Under the pieces are notes generated by a model. The model had not been told where the DNA came from. It made no database searches and worked only from the letters and a program-made list of their open reading frames with translations. A stretch of DNA of 64,000 nt, taken from a virus. Positions 7,003 through 14,665 of the stretch are shown here, piece after piece; position 1 is the stretch's first letter, and each line of letters starts with the position of its first letter. A program made the position numbers and the translations under genes. The stretch is from the IMG/VR virus record IMGVR_UViG_3300010399_000002, positions 50,733-114,732 of that record, one strand, 5' to 3'.

Positions 7003-8510
7003 CCTTGAATCACCCTTTCCCGAACAGTATCGAACGGAACATCTACCAGCAACTTCCCATCCTCGAACACCTTCTCCAACGCGCAGTGTTCTAAAGCATC
7101 TTCTGTAGACATGTCTCGAGCATAGTAGATGGGCTTGTCTGGTGTGGACCATTCCGTACGGTATACAACAGGTATTCCTTTAAGGGAGAACTTCGTTCCG
7201 TCATCCGTGACTGGCTTCTTGAAGATGGAAAGTATTTCACCTCCCCGACGAACGGCAGTAGCCTTCATGGCAAAGCCGTAAGTGTCCCGCGTGACGTAGC
7301 AATACGTGTACGAACCAATGCCCAACACAACATTGTACGGAGACAGATGCAACTTGTGAACGGTCTTACTCAGAATAGCATCGGCGCGTTCTGGAGTAAT
7401 ACTGTCACCATATATCAAACCGCCGTTCTTGATGAGTGGTAGACCTTGACGGTTTGAATCCGTACCCAATGCTGTAGCTAACAACTGAATAGCACCGTAG
7501 AAAGCGGGATGATCTCGATAGGTCTTGTAGCTGTGAGAATGTCCGGCCATGCTATCATCGCCGCACAAAATATCGACAGGGTCACCGGAATCTGGACGGA
7601 TTACCAACTTACCTTGACGAGCAAGTATCTTGCCCTTCAACCGTGGCACATAGTCGGTCAGCACCTTCCACAGATCCCAAGTGTCTGACACGATGGACAG
7701 AATACCAGTTGGATACACGTCAAACAGCAGACGCTCGAAGGTCTCAAACTCTGCTATATCCAATCCGGCTGACATCACACTGTGTTCTGTAGCTGGAACC
7801 GAGCCTCCAATGGTGAGCTTAGCTCCATAATACTGTTTAGCAGCTACGACTGCGGGCACCGTATCTGTACCGGAAAAACAGAACAAATGTCCCAGACCAG
7901 ACTGAATAGCATCCTCGATTCCGCCCATGCCGCGGCACGAAAAGTCGTGGCCTTGCCAATCGACAAAACCAAGATCTTCTTCACCGGCCTCTTTGGCGTA
8001 TTGCTCGAAGATCCGCCTGTACCTTTGTGCAGTTGTAGCAGATGTAGCAATACGCCACAATCCGGCGGACAAAAGCGTCTCGAGGTAATTTGGCAACCAG
8101 AATGCCTCTGGTCGCGTATTGGTGATGACTAAAGCTGGTACACCGAATGGTACACCGTGGCCTTCGGGCAGGGCATATACCTTGATGGGAAGATACCCGA
8201 GTCTGTGCAGCGCTTGGATGTGATCCACTCTTGGACTCTTTACGCCCAAACAGCTACTGACCACATCTTTGTACTCCGACAAGACCACACCTTCCGGAAC
8301 GTTGAAGAAACCTTGATTGAAGTCCTCGAGTAGATGCTTCTTGGCGAAATACGTAAAACCGACATTAGCTACTCGCGACAGACCGAGCACCCGCGACTTG
8401 CGCGGTGTCCAGTTACTCCACACCTGAGTAGTGTCTGATGGATACTGTTCGAAGTGACCGACCTTGTAGAAGTCGATGTTGAAAATCGGATTCGTCGGAT
8501 TCCGAATCAT
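6990..8510 (-). CDS. Nicotinamide phosphoribosyltransferase-family enzyme (NAMPT or Namat-like)
   Basis: The protein has 506 residues, close to NAMPT (about 490). Motifs that match human NAMPT are: F190/R193 in DFSCRGMGG, D216 in FSGTDTVPA (nicotinamide choice), H243 in VPATEHS (catalytic), VSDTWDLW, and R305/D307 in KLVIRPDSGDP. VTRDTYGFAMK (R408) and a basic SIFKKPVTDDGTKFSLKG tail also fit. LIYGDSIT has Ser where human NAMPT has Gly. NAMPT joins nicotinamide to PRPP to make NMN; phage Namat uses ADPR-pyrophosphate and makes NAD+ directly. The ATG at 8510 overlaps the previous stop (ATGA). Together with the Prs-like gene it forms an NAD+ salvage or reconstitution pair. The family is sure; the exact reaction is inferred. 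Confidence 0.9.
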   Translation of the reverse strand: MIRNPTNPIFNIDFYKVGHFEQYPSDTTQVWSNWTPRKSRVLGLSRVANVGFTYFAKKHLLEDFNQGFFNVPEGVVLSEYKDVVSSCLGVKSPRVDHIQALHRLGYLPIKVYALPEGHGVPFGVPALVITNTRPEAFWLPNYLETLLSAGLWRIATSATTAQRYRRIFEQYAKEAGEEDLGFVDWQGHDFSCRGMGGIEDAIQSGLGHLFCFSGTDTVPAVVAAKQYYGAKLTIGGSVPATEHSVMSAGLDIAEFETFERLLFDVYPTGILSIVSDTWDLWKVLTDYVPRLKGKILARQGKLVIRPDSGDPVDILCGDDSMAGHSHSYKTYRDHPAFYGAIQLLATALGTDSNRQGLPLIKNGGLIYGDSITPERADAILSKTVHKLHLSPYNVVLGIGSYTYCYVTRDTYGFAMKATAVRRGGEILSIFKKPVTDDGTKFSLKGIPVVYRTEWSTPDKPIYYARDMSTEDALEHCALEKVFEDGKLLVDVPFDTVRERVIQGCRY

Positions 8511-8767
8511 GACCGACCTCCTTCCACTGGTACGTAGGTCTCTGCAAAGATGTCCGGCTTGCATGGATACTTCTCACCTTTGACCCCGGTAATGATCCAA
8601 TCACCGGGAGTCACAACGTGAAAGTGGTCCTGCTTGCTCTCCAACGTAGTGATACAAAAACCGGTCTGTGACTCACGATTGATAGTGACCCCTTCTGGCC
8701 ATGGTATCTGATCGGGAAAAAACTGAGCTGCCTCGACGATAACTGGTCTTTTTCTGAACAACGGCAT
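8507..8767 (-). CDS. Conserved phage protein with PGDWIITGVKGE motif, 86 aa
   Basis: The protein contains RKRPVIVEAAQFF near the start and TPGDWIITGVKGEKYPCKP near the end, a signature shared by a widespread family of small phage proteins of unknown function. AAGGAG precedes the ATG at 8767, which follows an in-frame GTG. It is the gene directly upstream of the NAMPT-like gene and overlaps it by four bases. Confidence 0.75.
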   Translation of the reverse strand: MPLFRKRPVIVEAAQFFPDQIPWPEGVTINRESQTGFCITTLESKQDHFHVVTPGDWIITGVKGEKYPCKPDIFAETYVPVEGGRS

Positions 8768-8780
8768 CACACTCTCCTTT

Positions 8781-9470
8781 TCAAACTGCGTTCATCAACT
8801 GCTGGATATAATACCGGGCCTTCTCGTAGTTCCAAGCATGAATGAGCCTATCTATCTTCGTCGTATCTTCTCCTGGAAACAACTCGTCTGCGGTCTGGGT
8901 TAAAACCGAATCTCTCCAATCAATGGTGATGACTCTCTTGCGCCAACCGATCTTGATACGACCTTTGGCTGTTGTAACTATGTACCATGGTCGGTGCTCA
9001 CAACATATATCTGGACAGTATCCGTTGGGAATAGCCTCAACGAAGATTGGTTGCTCGAAACAAGACAAAAGCAACTCGCGTTCTAAAACAGTTGTCTTAT
9101 AGCGCTCAGAATCACTGCGATAGACTTCGGCAGTAAGCAACTTGTGAATCTCCTCTGTCTTTTGACTAACTATTCGTCCTTGGGCCTCAGTTACCACACC
9201 ACCTGGAACGCAAACCCTAACCTCAACTCCGATCTCACCTTCTCGGCCGATTGATTCATGTCGGCCTGCGTCAACATACGTCATCTGGATCTTCCTCCAT
9301 TTTGAATGTAAAATGTAATCGTTCAAATGAAGCATAGCACGAAATAGTATAACCCGCCCTTTGCGACTTTTGTTATCGACCATCAACTTGGCAATCAAAT
9401 GAACTGGACAAGTTGGCTGATCGTAGGACGCTTCCAACCTCTTTTGACTGGGTCTGCGTAGCCATTGCAT
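8781..9470 (-). CDS. Hypothetical protein, 229 aa (start uncertain)
   Basis: The ATG at 9470 lies three bases after the previous stop, with GAAGG upstream. An alternative ATG at 9284 has a stronger GGAGG and would give 167 residues starting MTYVDAGRHESIGREGEIG. The first 62 residues are basic and could be non-coding. The centre has CPDICCEHRPWYIVTTAKG, possibly metal-binding, and an MTYVDAGRHE motif common at the start of uncharacterised phage proteins. The function is unknown. Confidence 0.6.
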   Translation of the reverse strand: MQWLRRPSQKRLEASYDQPTCPVHLIAKLMVDNKSRKGRVILFRAMLHLNDYILHSKWRKIQMTYVDAGRHESIGREGEIGVEVRVCVPGGVVTEAQGRIVSQKTEEIHKLLTAEVYRSDSERYKTTVLERELLLSCFEQPIFVEAIPNGYCPDICCEHRPWYIVTTAKGRIKIGWRKRVITIDWRDSVLTQTADELFPGEDTTKIDRLIHAWNYEKARYYIQQLMNAV

Positions 9471-9473
9471 AAA

Positions 9474-9695
9474 CTATCCTTCGTCTAGATCTTGGACTTC
9501 CAACACTGCTATCAGCTGACCGTCGTTCCACTCATTGTGTTTCTTTGTACCAGGTGGATATGGATTCTCTTCGTGGCCGTGCAACTGGCTGCCCGGTAAT
9601 GCAGCTTGCATGTACACAACGTAGCCTTGCGCCTTGGGCTTGAGTCTTTTGCACTGTCTCAATGTTATGAGCTTTGGCTTTTTGACCGTGATCAT
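9474..9695 (-). CDS. Small protein with RMF-like NPYPPG motif, 73 aa
   Basis: The C-terminal half has ENPYPPGTKKHNEWNDG, resembling the ribosome-modulation-factor-like motif NPY-x-x-G...W-x-x-G found in several phage and bacterial small proteins. The N-terminus is basic. It overlaps the previous gene by four bases (9692-9695). The similarity is short, so any link to ribosomes is only a suggestion. Confidence 0.6.
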   Translation of the reverse strand: MITVKKPKLITLRQCKRLKPKAQGYVVYMQAALPGSQLHGHEENPYPPGTKKHNEWNDGQLIAVLEVQDLDEG

Positions 9696-9850
9696 AGCTT
9701 ATCCGCCTTCGCTAGCTTTTCGAGGTACTCTGTTAGAGCAACTACGAACTCGACCTCTTCTGGTTCTGGATCGGCAACGCAATTTGGACAGACGGCTGTG
9801 TGCAATGCAACTGAAAAAACCTTAGCTTCGCAATATGGACAAGTCTCCAT
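9692..9850 (-). CDS. Zinc-ribbon protein, 52 aa
   Basis: The sequence METCPYCEAKVF...AVCPNC gives a standard two-knuckle zinc ribbon, followed by an acidic helix (EEVEFVVALTEYLEK). GAGG lies six bases before the ATG at 9850; a longer frame from 9910 would overlap the previous gene. The function is unknown. Confidence 0.68.
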   Translation of the reverse strand: METCPYCEAKVFSVALHTAVCPNCVADPEPEEVEFVVALTEYLEKLAKADKL

Positions 9851-9851
9851 G

Positions 9852-10040
9852 TTATACCTCAATTGCTTCATCTGCGATTCGACGCAGTAACTCCCTCCAA
9901 CCTTTTCCACGCTTATGCCTCAAACTACTGACTGCAATCGTCTTCAACTGCGTTGGACTGGTAGTTACTTTTACTGCGCACTCGTATGAAGCCTCCTGTA
10001 CATCGTCCGCAGTAAGCCTGTGCACTGTAACTATCAACAT
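9852..10040 (-). CDS. Hypothetical protein, 62 aa
   Basis: The ATG at 10040 overlaps the previous stop by one base (TAATG) and has AGGAGG nine bases upstream. The protein starts MLIVTVHRLTADDVQEAS and ends with a basic helix (GKGWRELLRRIADEA). No family is recognised. Confidence 0.65.
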   Translation of the reverse strand: MLIVTVHRLTADDVQEASYECAVKVTTSPTQLKTIAVSSLRHKRGKGWRELLRRIADEAIEV

Positions 10041-10306
10041 TAGCACATACCTCCTGCTGCCCACAACTTCTTACGATACATCTTGGCGCACTTGGTGCAT
10101 GCCTGTCTTATACTACTCTCATTCACCTCGAAGGCTGTATCGTACACAACCGGTGCTCCGCACAAAGCCGGTGTATCTGCGCCGTGCAGATATTTGCGGC
10201 CTACAGCTGTCAATCTGCGAATGTGATAACTATCGCCTGCAACCCGTGTAGCACAAAAGCTGTACTGGTGGATCTGTTTTTCCGGTCTCTTGACTGTTGT
10301 GGGCAT
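10040..10306 (-). CDS. Hypothetical zinc-binding protein, 88 aa
   Basis: Cysteines in ALCGAPV and ACTKCAKMY suggest one zinc site, a layout seen in many small phage proteins starting with a His/Gly-rich strand (SYHIRRLTAVGRKYLHG). It is the first gene downstream of repeat copy A (15 bases). The function is unknown. Confidence 0.65.
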   Translation of the reverse strand: MPTTVKRPEKQIHQYSFCATRVAGDSYHIRRLTAVGRKYLHGADTPALCGAPVVYDTAFEVNESSIRQACTKCAKMYRKKLWAAGGMC

Positions 10307-10320
10307 AGATTTGGCACTCG

Positions 10321-10405
10321 TAGGAACTGTCAGGCACTGTTTCTAGACACCAAGTGGTGGTTGGATGGGGTTTTTGATTCCCAACTCGTTGTAGGGGCTA
10401 GAAAC
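10321..10405 (-). repeat. 85-bp dispersed element, copy A
   Basis: On the plus strand it starts TAGGAACTGTCAGGCACT, has GGTGGTTGG 35 bases later and GTTGTAG 32 bases after that. These are the same spacings as in five other copies (17855, 29393, 38498, 48849, 53441). It is the only copy that overlaps a gene deeply: the last roughly 25 codons of the upstream gene are read through it. Confidence 0.85.
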
Positions 10406-10920
10406 GGATTTTCACGAAACCTGCGTCTCGTAAACCTCTTTGATCCCAACCTCTTCTTTGTCTTCTCCAACTGGATGCGATACTCGTTTACGTACTTCAA
10501 TGGATCTTTGACTCGCAGCCTGGGAATGGACATTCCGAGCATCGCTACCTTGAAAGCGCTTCTAGCGGCTTTGATATTCTCGCCATTGGGATACAATCTC
10601 TGCATCTCCAACTCAACTGCTTGCCGAGAAACATTTCCACAGAATGTACTGAGTCTCGTACTGAATATCGAGCCTTTCACTGGAGATCGCCTTCGCCAGT
10701 AGTTAACTAAGAATCTCACTAACCAATCCGGACTGACCTTGTAGCGCTCGCACCAAACCTTCAGGTTCAGCAACCGCAAACGATCGTCGGGCTTCAGCCT
10801 CAATCTCACATTTGACTTGTGATAGTTGGACAGGATGGTCTCCACTTTTGATTGCCACTTGTTCAGCACATATTCGAGATGGGAACGGGGACTCATGAAC
10901 GTGTTCTCGTACGTAACCAC
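10330..10920 (-). CDS. Hypothetical protein, 196 aa, C-terminus encoded by repeat A
   Basis: The protein is basic, with SNYHKSNVRLRLKPDDRLRL and VSPDWLVRFLVNYWRRR, which may be a DNA-binding or nuclease-associated fold. The GTG at 10920 has AGGG seven bases upstream; an ATG at 10896 overlaps the stop of the preceding small gene (ATGA) and is an equally good start. The last roughly 25 residues (from about APTTSWESK) are translated from the 85-bp element, suggesting the original stop was lost. The function is unknown. Confidence 0.65.
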   Translation of the reverse strand: MVTYENTFMSPRSHLEYVLNKWQSKVETILSNYHKSNVRLRLKPDDRLRLLNLKVWCERYKVSPDWLVRFLVNYWRRRSPVKGSIFSTRLSTFCGNVSRQAVELEMQRLYPNGENIKAARSAFKVAMLGMSIPRLRVKDPLKYVNEYRIQLEKTKKRLGSKRFTRRRFRENPFLAPTTSWESKTPSNHHLVSRNSA

Positions 10921-11063
10921 TTTGGCACCCTAGGCTTTACACAGGTTCTATACCTTGATACAAAGCCTTGTAACATCTCAACACGTACTCTACGCATCCA
11001 ACGGAACCCCAACCACTTAGGGGCGCGCCCTTTTCTCGTAACCAAATTATTCCAGTAACTCAT
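10893..11063 (-). CDS. Small basic protein, 56 aa
   Basis: A frame starting MSYWNNLVTRKGRAPKWLG has an AGAGG site eight bases before the ATG and ends in an ATGA overlap with the alternative start of the next gene. It is very rich in Arg, Lys and Trp, so it may bind nucleic acid. It fills a gap of about 160 bases that otherwise holds no gene. Codon content alone does not prove it is real. Confidence 0.5.
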   Translation of the reverse strand: MSYWNNLVTRKGRAPKWLGFRWMRRVRVEMLQGFVSRYRTCVKPRVPKWLRTRTRS

Positions 11064-11083
11064 TTTTCACGCCTCTACTCGAT

Positions 11084-11269
11084 TCACTTGTGCTTCTCCT
11101 TCCACCAAGACACGAATGCGGACAGTACAACAGCAACCATCGGGCCGACCTGCACACCCATCGGTGGATCTTTCTGCTTAACCAATAGCGCCTGCGTTAG
11201 ACTATCTACAAACCAAAACGCCAAGGCCGGAATAACGAAATTTTCTATGAATGAGACTAGTATACTCAT
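11084..11269 (-). CDS. Small membrane protein, holin-like, 61 aa
   Basis: Two hydrophobic segments (residues about 5-25, IENFVIPALAFWFVDSL, and 40-56, VGPMVAVVLSAFVSWW) are separated by a charged turn (KQKDPP), and the tail is basic (KEKHK). This is the shape of a small class II holin. No endolysin is adjacent, so the lysis role is only possible. The start overlaps the previous stop by four bases. Confidence 0.6.
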   Translation of the reverse strand: MSILVSFIENFVIPALAFWFVDSLTQALLVKQKDPPMGVQVGPMVAVVLSAFVSWWKEKHK

Positions 11270-11934
11270 TTCACCTCCTCGCCCTTCTCCGGGGCGGCAA
11301 GTTCCTGTTTGTGCCCGTATATCTCGCAGCCGAGCATGACTTGCACCGTCGTCGCTTCGATTCCTTCGAGCATGTCCCGCGCTTGCTGCTTGCCCTCGAT
11401 CCGCCCCCGCAGCCGCTCCCGCGCTCCGTGGCGCTCCAACTCTGCGTACCTCTCCTCGGCGGCTAGCGCTCGACCTTCCATGCTGTCATACAGGTTGAAG
11501 GCGTCGTTGAGACTTCGGCACCCCTTGAAGCGACTCCCTACAAGGTTCTCGTACTCAAGTAGACGAAACTCCATTCCTTCATTCGCGGTAATAAGCTGGC
11601 CGTTTCTCTCTCGTTCGGCGTTAAGTTCTCCGATGACGGACTGATACTCACCGATGCGACCTTTAGCGTTCATGGCCTTCCATGTCTGGCAAATGGGTAG
11701 CTCCTCATCTCGGTCACCAAAGTGGGCGGCGGCTTCCGAAAACTCAGAAGTCTCGAACTCACAGTGGAAGCACTTCCAAACTGCCCGCGCTCCATGGCGC
11801 TGGGCGAAGGCGACGAGGGCGTCGGCAAGCAAACCAACAGCCTGCTTACGGCTAGACAATACAGACATGTGCCCGTAAGTATCTAGCGCCACCTTCTCCG
11901 CCTCTTCCCGCAGCGCGCTCTCGGTGGGGGTCAT
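11266..11934 (-). CDS. Zinc-finger and coiled-coil protein, Ea22-like
   Basis: The protein has 222 residues. The N-terminal helix is followed by WKCFHCEFETSEFSEAAAHF and ICQTW, a zinc-finger layout seen in Ea22-like accessory phage proteins, and then a long Glu/Arg-rich coiled coil (about residues 95-205). Its codons are clearly more GC-rich than those of genes on either side, as are those of the next two genes, suggesting recent arrival. The function is unknown. Confidence 0.65.
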   Translation of the reverse strand: MTPTESALREEAEKVALDTYGHMSVLSSRKQAVGLLADALVAFAQRHGARAVWKCFHCEFETSEFSEAAAHFGDRDEELPICQTWKAMNAKGRIGEYQSVIGELNAERERNGQLITANEGMEFRLLEYENLVGSRFKGCRSLNDAFNLYDSMEGRALAAEERYAELERHGARERLRGRIEGKQQARDMLEGIEATTVQVMLGCEIYGHKQELAAPEKGEEVK

Positions 11935-12173
11935 CGAGAGAATCCTTGTGCATCCATATATGAAGATGCTTGCAAAAAGGTAGAGTCTGGAAACAGCAAT
12001 GACCAGAGCTTCATAACTTTTTCGGGATCTAGCTTTCCGGACCTGTCAAAGGATTCCAACTCCGCTATTGGAATCAGAGAGTCCTTGCTCAGGTGCGCAA
12101 GGCTCTTAGGCCCTACGTTCTTGACGAACCTGTGAACTAACTCAATGTACACTGACGAAATGCCGACGATCAT
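11931..12173 (-). CDS. Hypothetical protein, 80 aa
   Basis: The ATG at 12173 overlaps the previous stop as ATGA. The protein starts MIVGISSVYIELVHRFVKNV and looks helical. It lies within the GC-rich block. No family is recognised. Confidence 0.6.
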   Translation of the reverse strand: MIVGISSVYIELVHRFVKNVGPKSLAHLSKDSLIPIAELESFDRSGKLDPEKVMKLWSLLFPDSTFLQASSYMDAQGFSR

Positions 12174-12553
12174 GTCCTCTCTCCTTGCGCCCGCGCCCAC
12201 TCTAGGCAGGCGGAGCAGATGGCGTCCTGTATTGTCTGTCCTTCGCCGTGAAATCGTGCTACTCGGCCAGATACCCAAATGTCACACACGTATGGGATGC
12301 GCTTCTCTAAATCGAACCACTCGCATCTGTCCAGCACCTCCATGGCGTCGGCTATGGAGACGTAGGGGTCCCAATCGTCAAGATGCCCTTCTGGCGGACA
12401 CGGCCCCAGCGGGCTCTTTTCCCAATCAAGCACTGACCGCGAACAGATCCGGCATATCCAGAACTTTCCGCGCTCTTCCCATTCGTGTAACGGCCAGCCC
12501 ATCACCACGCGGGCCAGCAGCGCCACGTTCGCGGCTTTCTGTTCTAAAGTCAC
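12170..12553 (-). CDS. Phage ABA-sandwich-domain-like protein, 127 aa
   Basis: The N-terminal helix with VVMGWPLHEW, two Cys pairs (ICRICSR and the region around GPCPPEGH), then DDWDPYVSIADAMEVLDR and a final DAICSACLEWARAQG helix. This pattern (W-x-P...I-x-x-A-W/M-E-V and a terminal A-I-C-x-A helix) matches the Phage_ABA_S family of small accessory proteins. The function of the family is not known. It is GC-rich like its neighbours. Confidence 0.72.
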   Translation of the reverse strand: MTLEQKAANVALLARVVMGWPLHEWEERGKFWICRICSRSVLDWEKSPLGPCPPEGHLDDWDPYVSIADAMEVLDRCEWFDLEKRIPYVCDIWVSGRVARFHGEGQTIQDAICSACLEWARAQGERT

Positions 12554-13245
12554 TTGGCACTCTCCAAAGCAACCAATAACTTTTGCACATCAACCGCGAT
12601 CTCTCTTTTGTGTCCTCGATCAGTACCGTTCTTAACGATGATCTTCTCTTGCGCCAAATCCGAAAACGTACTTGTCATCAACTCTCGTGACGTACGGCAA
12701 TACCGGGCTAACGTCTCGTGTGACAAGATTGGCAAAGTCTGGATACCGCGTATATCTTTCAATGGGCCGGGGAAACACGACTTGACTAACGAAGCCAACA
12801 TATACAGAACCATATCTTGCAACAACCAACTCTCTGCGCCCAGACGTTCCAACAACACATCCCTCTGGGCCGCGATAGCTTCATACATGACCCCAAACTT
12901 GACCTCGTCCAATGGATGGAAAAATAACTTAACTGGAGTAAGAGCTTCGAGAGCATCACCTGGCCGACTGAGCAGGACGGACGGATCTGTTGAGCTGTGA
13001 AACGAGACGATCATGGAGTACCTTAACTGTTCTTCGCCGCTGCGAAAATCTCGTCTGTGAGGCTTACAGTAATTCGTCTTACCGGCAAACGGCCGCGTAT
13101 AGGCAACCAGTCCACTACCGACTACCATATACAAACCGTAGTCCTTACTGCTGTCTTCTGCGACTCTGCGGTTTCTGTCGTCTCGCTGACGGGGATTTTC
13201 GACGAAACCTCGAATGTCCCCTTTCTGAAGATCGATTACGCTCAT
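12550..13245 (-). CDS. Putative transcription regulator with Crp-like helix-turn-helix
   Basis: The protein has 231 residues. The C-terminal part (LPILSHETLARYCRTSRELM, about residues 173-192, then STFSDLAQEKIIVKNG) is a winged helix-turn-helix of Crp/Fnr type. The N-terminal part has no visible cyclic-nucleotide motif. It probably controls phage or host transcription. It is linked to neighbours by four-base overlaps and is back to the average base composition of the window. Confidence 0.65.
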   Translation of the reverse strand: MSVIDLQKGDIRGFVENPRQRDDRNRRVAEDSSKDYGLYMVVGSGLVAYTRPFAGKTNYCKPHRRDFRSGEEQLRYSMIVSFHSSTDPSVLLSRPGDALEALTPVKLFFHPLDEVKFGVMYEAIAAQRDVLLERLGAESWLLQDMVLYMLASLVKSCFPGPLKDIRGIQTLPILSHETLARYCRTSRELMTSTFSDLAQEKIIVKNGTDRGHKREIAVDVQKLLVALESAK

Positions 13246-13544
13246 GACGGCTTCCTTTCTTCAAATACGGTCTTGTAGCCTACACCGCCCTTGGCGTTCT
13301 CGATCTCAGCTCGGCGCTTCATACATTTTTCCAACACATCGTCGGCACTTGTTTTGATCTGAGAAATCAGACTTGACCATTCTTCGTAAACCGCGATGGG
13401 AACCAAAACCGCAACGTCTACTCTCGGTCGGTGTGGTTTGCCGACGGTGATAACAACTGTCTCTTTCAACTGCTGAAGATCTGAGATCGACAACATTCGA
13501 AAGTCGTGCAAGCTGATCCTTCTCAACTTGGTTACGTCCGACAT
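13242..13544 (-). CDS. Phd/YefM-like antitoxin-type protein, 100 aa
   Basis: The segment LQQLKETVVITVGKPHRPRVDVAVLVPIAVYEEW resembles the Phd/YefM core, in which a strand, a turn with Gly-Lys-Pro and an A-V-L-V-P strand precede a helix. The rest is helical. No toxin is recognised beside it, so it may act as a stand-alone regulator or as an antitoxin against host toxins. The similarity is modest. Confidence 0.5.
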   Translation of the reverse strand: MSDVTKLRRISLHDFRMLSISDLQQLKETVVITVGKPHRPRVDVAVLVPIAVYEEWSSLISQIKTSADDVLEKCMKRRAEIENAKGGVGYKTVFEERKPS

Positions 13545-13930
13545 AAGACATTCTCCTTTACAACGTACTCGATCTGCTTGGAAAAGAAATTAACGTGCAG
13601 TGTCGTCCACTGCATGGGAAACTCTCCAATCCAGTCCTCGATGAAAACCCCATCTCCGTTTCGCATAGCTGTCTCATTTTGGTAATGAATTCCGGCTTTA
13701 CATGCTAGAGACAGGAAACTTATGAACATATCGTACAGCGATTGGGCCTGAAAAACGATTTCTTTACTTATGGTCTGAACCTGGTAATGGTCTAGGCTCT
13801 CTGCGAAGTGTACGTACAAGACGTAACTGTGTCCCCAACTCTCAACCAACTTAAGCCAGAGGTAACCATATTCGGGATGGGGAACCAAGCGGCCACTCCT
13901 GAATCTGTTGATGAACTCGTAGACGGTCAT
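13532..13930 (-). CDS. Hypothetical protein, 132 aa
   Basis: The ATG at 13930 is chosen because it follows the previous stop by two bases; the longer frame would start with TTG. The protein starts MTVYEFINRFRSGRLVPHPE and is rich in aromatics. It overlaps the next gene by 13 bases. No family is recognised. Confidence 0.6.
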   Translation of the reverse strand: MTVYEFINRFRSGRLVPHPEYGYLWLKLVESWGHSYVLYVHFAESLDHYQVQTISKEIVFQAQSLYDMFISFLSLACKAGIHYQNETAMRNGDGVFIEDWIGEFPMQWTTLHVNFFSKQIEYVVKENVLCRT

Positions 13931-13932
13931 AC

Positions 13933-14301
13933 TCAAGCCTTGTACTCACTGTTCTTAGTCAACTTGGCCTTGATGGCTGTAGTCGGAACGTAGTTACAGT
14001 TGTCGAACCGTTCGATCATATCTTGTAACTCAAGAGGCAGTAAGTACCGGACAAATGGTGAACCTGGAATTGGGACTCCAGTCTTGCGCTCGAATGAAAT
14101 GTGAAGCGATGTGGGATGTACGCGCACTTGAACTGTGTGTAGATCTTTCGTGATCTTTTTGACTGCACGCAAACTAGCTCGAGCTACTGGGCACAACTTA
14201 CATGAATTGGGAACACCCAACTCGATGTCCTTAACCGTAACATGTAACTCCAGCTCTAGCGGGAACTTGGGCCAGATGATCTTGTGGGTGACTAACGGCA
14301 T
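13933..14301 (-). CDS. Hypothetical protein with GVPNSCKLCPVARA motif, paralog 1
   Basis: The segment IELGVPNSCKLCPVARASLR and the order of strands match the neighbouring gene at 14312-14662, so the two are tandem paralogs. Phage families with a similar G-x(4-8)-C-P-[VI]-A-x-A core are common but unstudied. The protein has 122 residues. Confidence 0.65.
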   Translation of the reverse strand: MPLVTHKIIWPKFPLELELHVTVKDIELGVPNSCKLCPVARASLRAVKKITKDLHTVQVRVHPTSLHISFERKTGVPIPGSPFVRYLLPLELQDMIERFDNCNYVPTTAIKAKLTKNSEYKA

Positions 14302-14311
14302 CTTACTCTCC

Positions 14312-14662
14312 TTACAGATTCATCTTACGGATGATAGCCTTGACTGGACTGATACCTGAAGCTAGATACAGTGTCCGACGCCAGCCGTGTCTGTCCACCT
14401 CTCTGATCAAGGCGATTAACTCGGGTGGCGTCGTATACGTTACTTGTTCTTCGCGTGACGAACCAAATGACGGGTACACCGTGATACATAAGGGCGTCAC
14501 TCCGACTGTAGGATATTTTAGTCCTAGTTTCTTGAGTGCATCGATAACCGCTAGAGCCACGGGGCAATCGTGGGCAGAACAAGGCACACCGAACTCCAAA
14601 TGTATGCGCTCGACGCTAATCTCTAACTCATCTGGTAACTGTATCTGTATCTCATGACTCAT
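14312..14662 (-). CDS. Hypothetical protein with GVPCSAHDCPVALA motif, paralog 2
   Basis: The segment HLEFGVPCSAHDCPVALAVI parallels that of the next gene, ten bases away. Both have an N-terminal strand pair and a final helix with an alternating strand before it. It is likely a duplicate that has diverged. It has 116 residues; the function is unknown. Confidence 0.65.
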   Translation of the reverse strand: MSHEIQIQLPDELEISVERIHLEFGVPCSAHDCPVALAVIDALKKLGLKYPTVGVTPLCITVYPSFGSSREEQVTYTTPPELIALIREVDRHGWRRTLYLASGISPVKAIIRKMNL

Positions 14663-14665
14663 AAC

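Noticed and set aside
11931-12278. Longer form of the gene starting at 12278
   Set aside because: The ATG at 12173 overlaps the upstream stop as ATGA; the longer form would lie over another gene and adds an atypical Arg-rich start.
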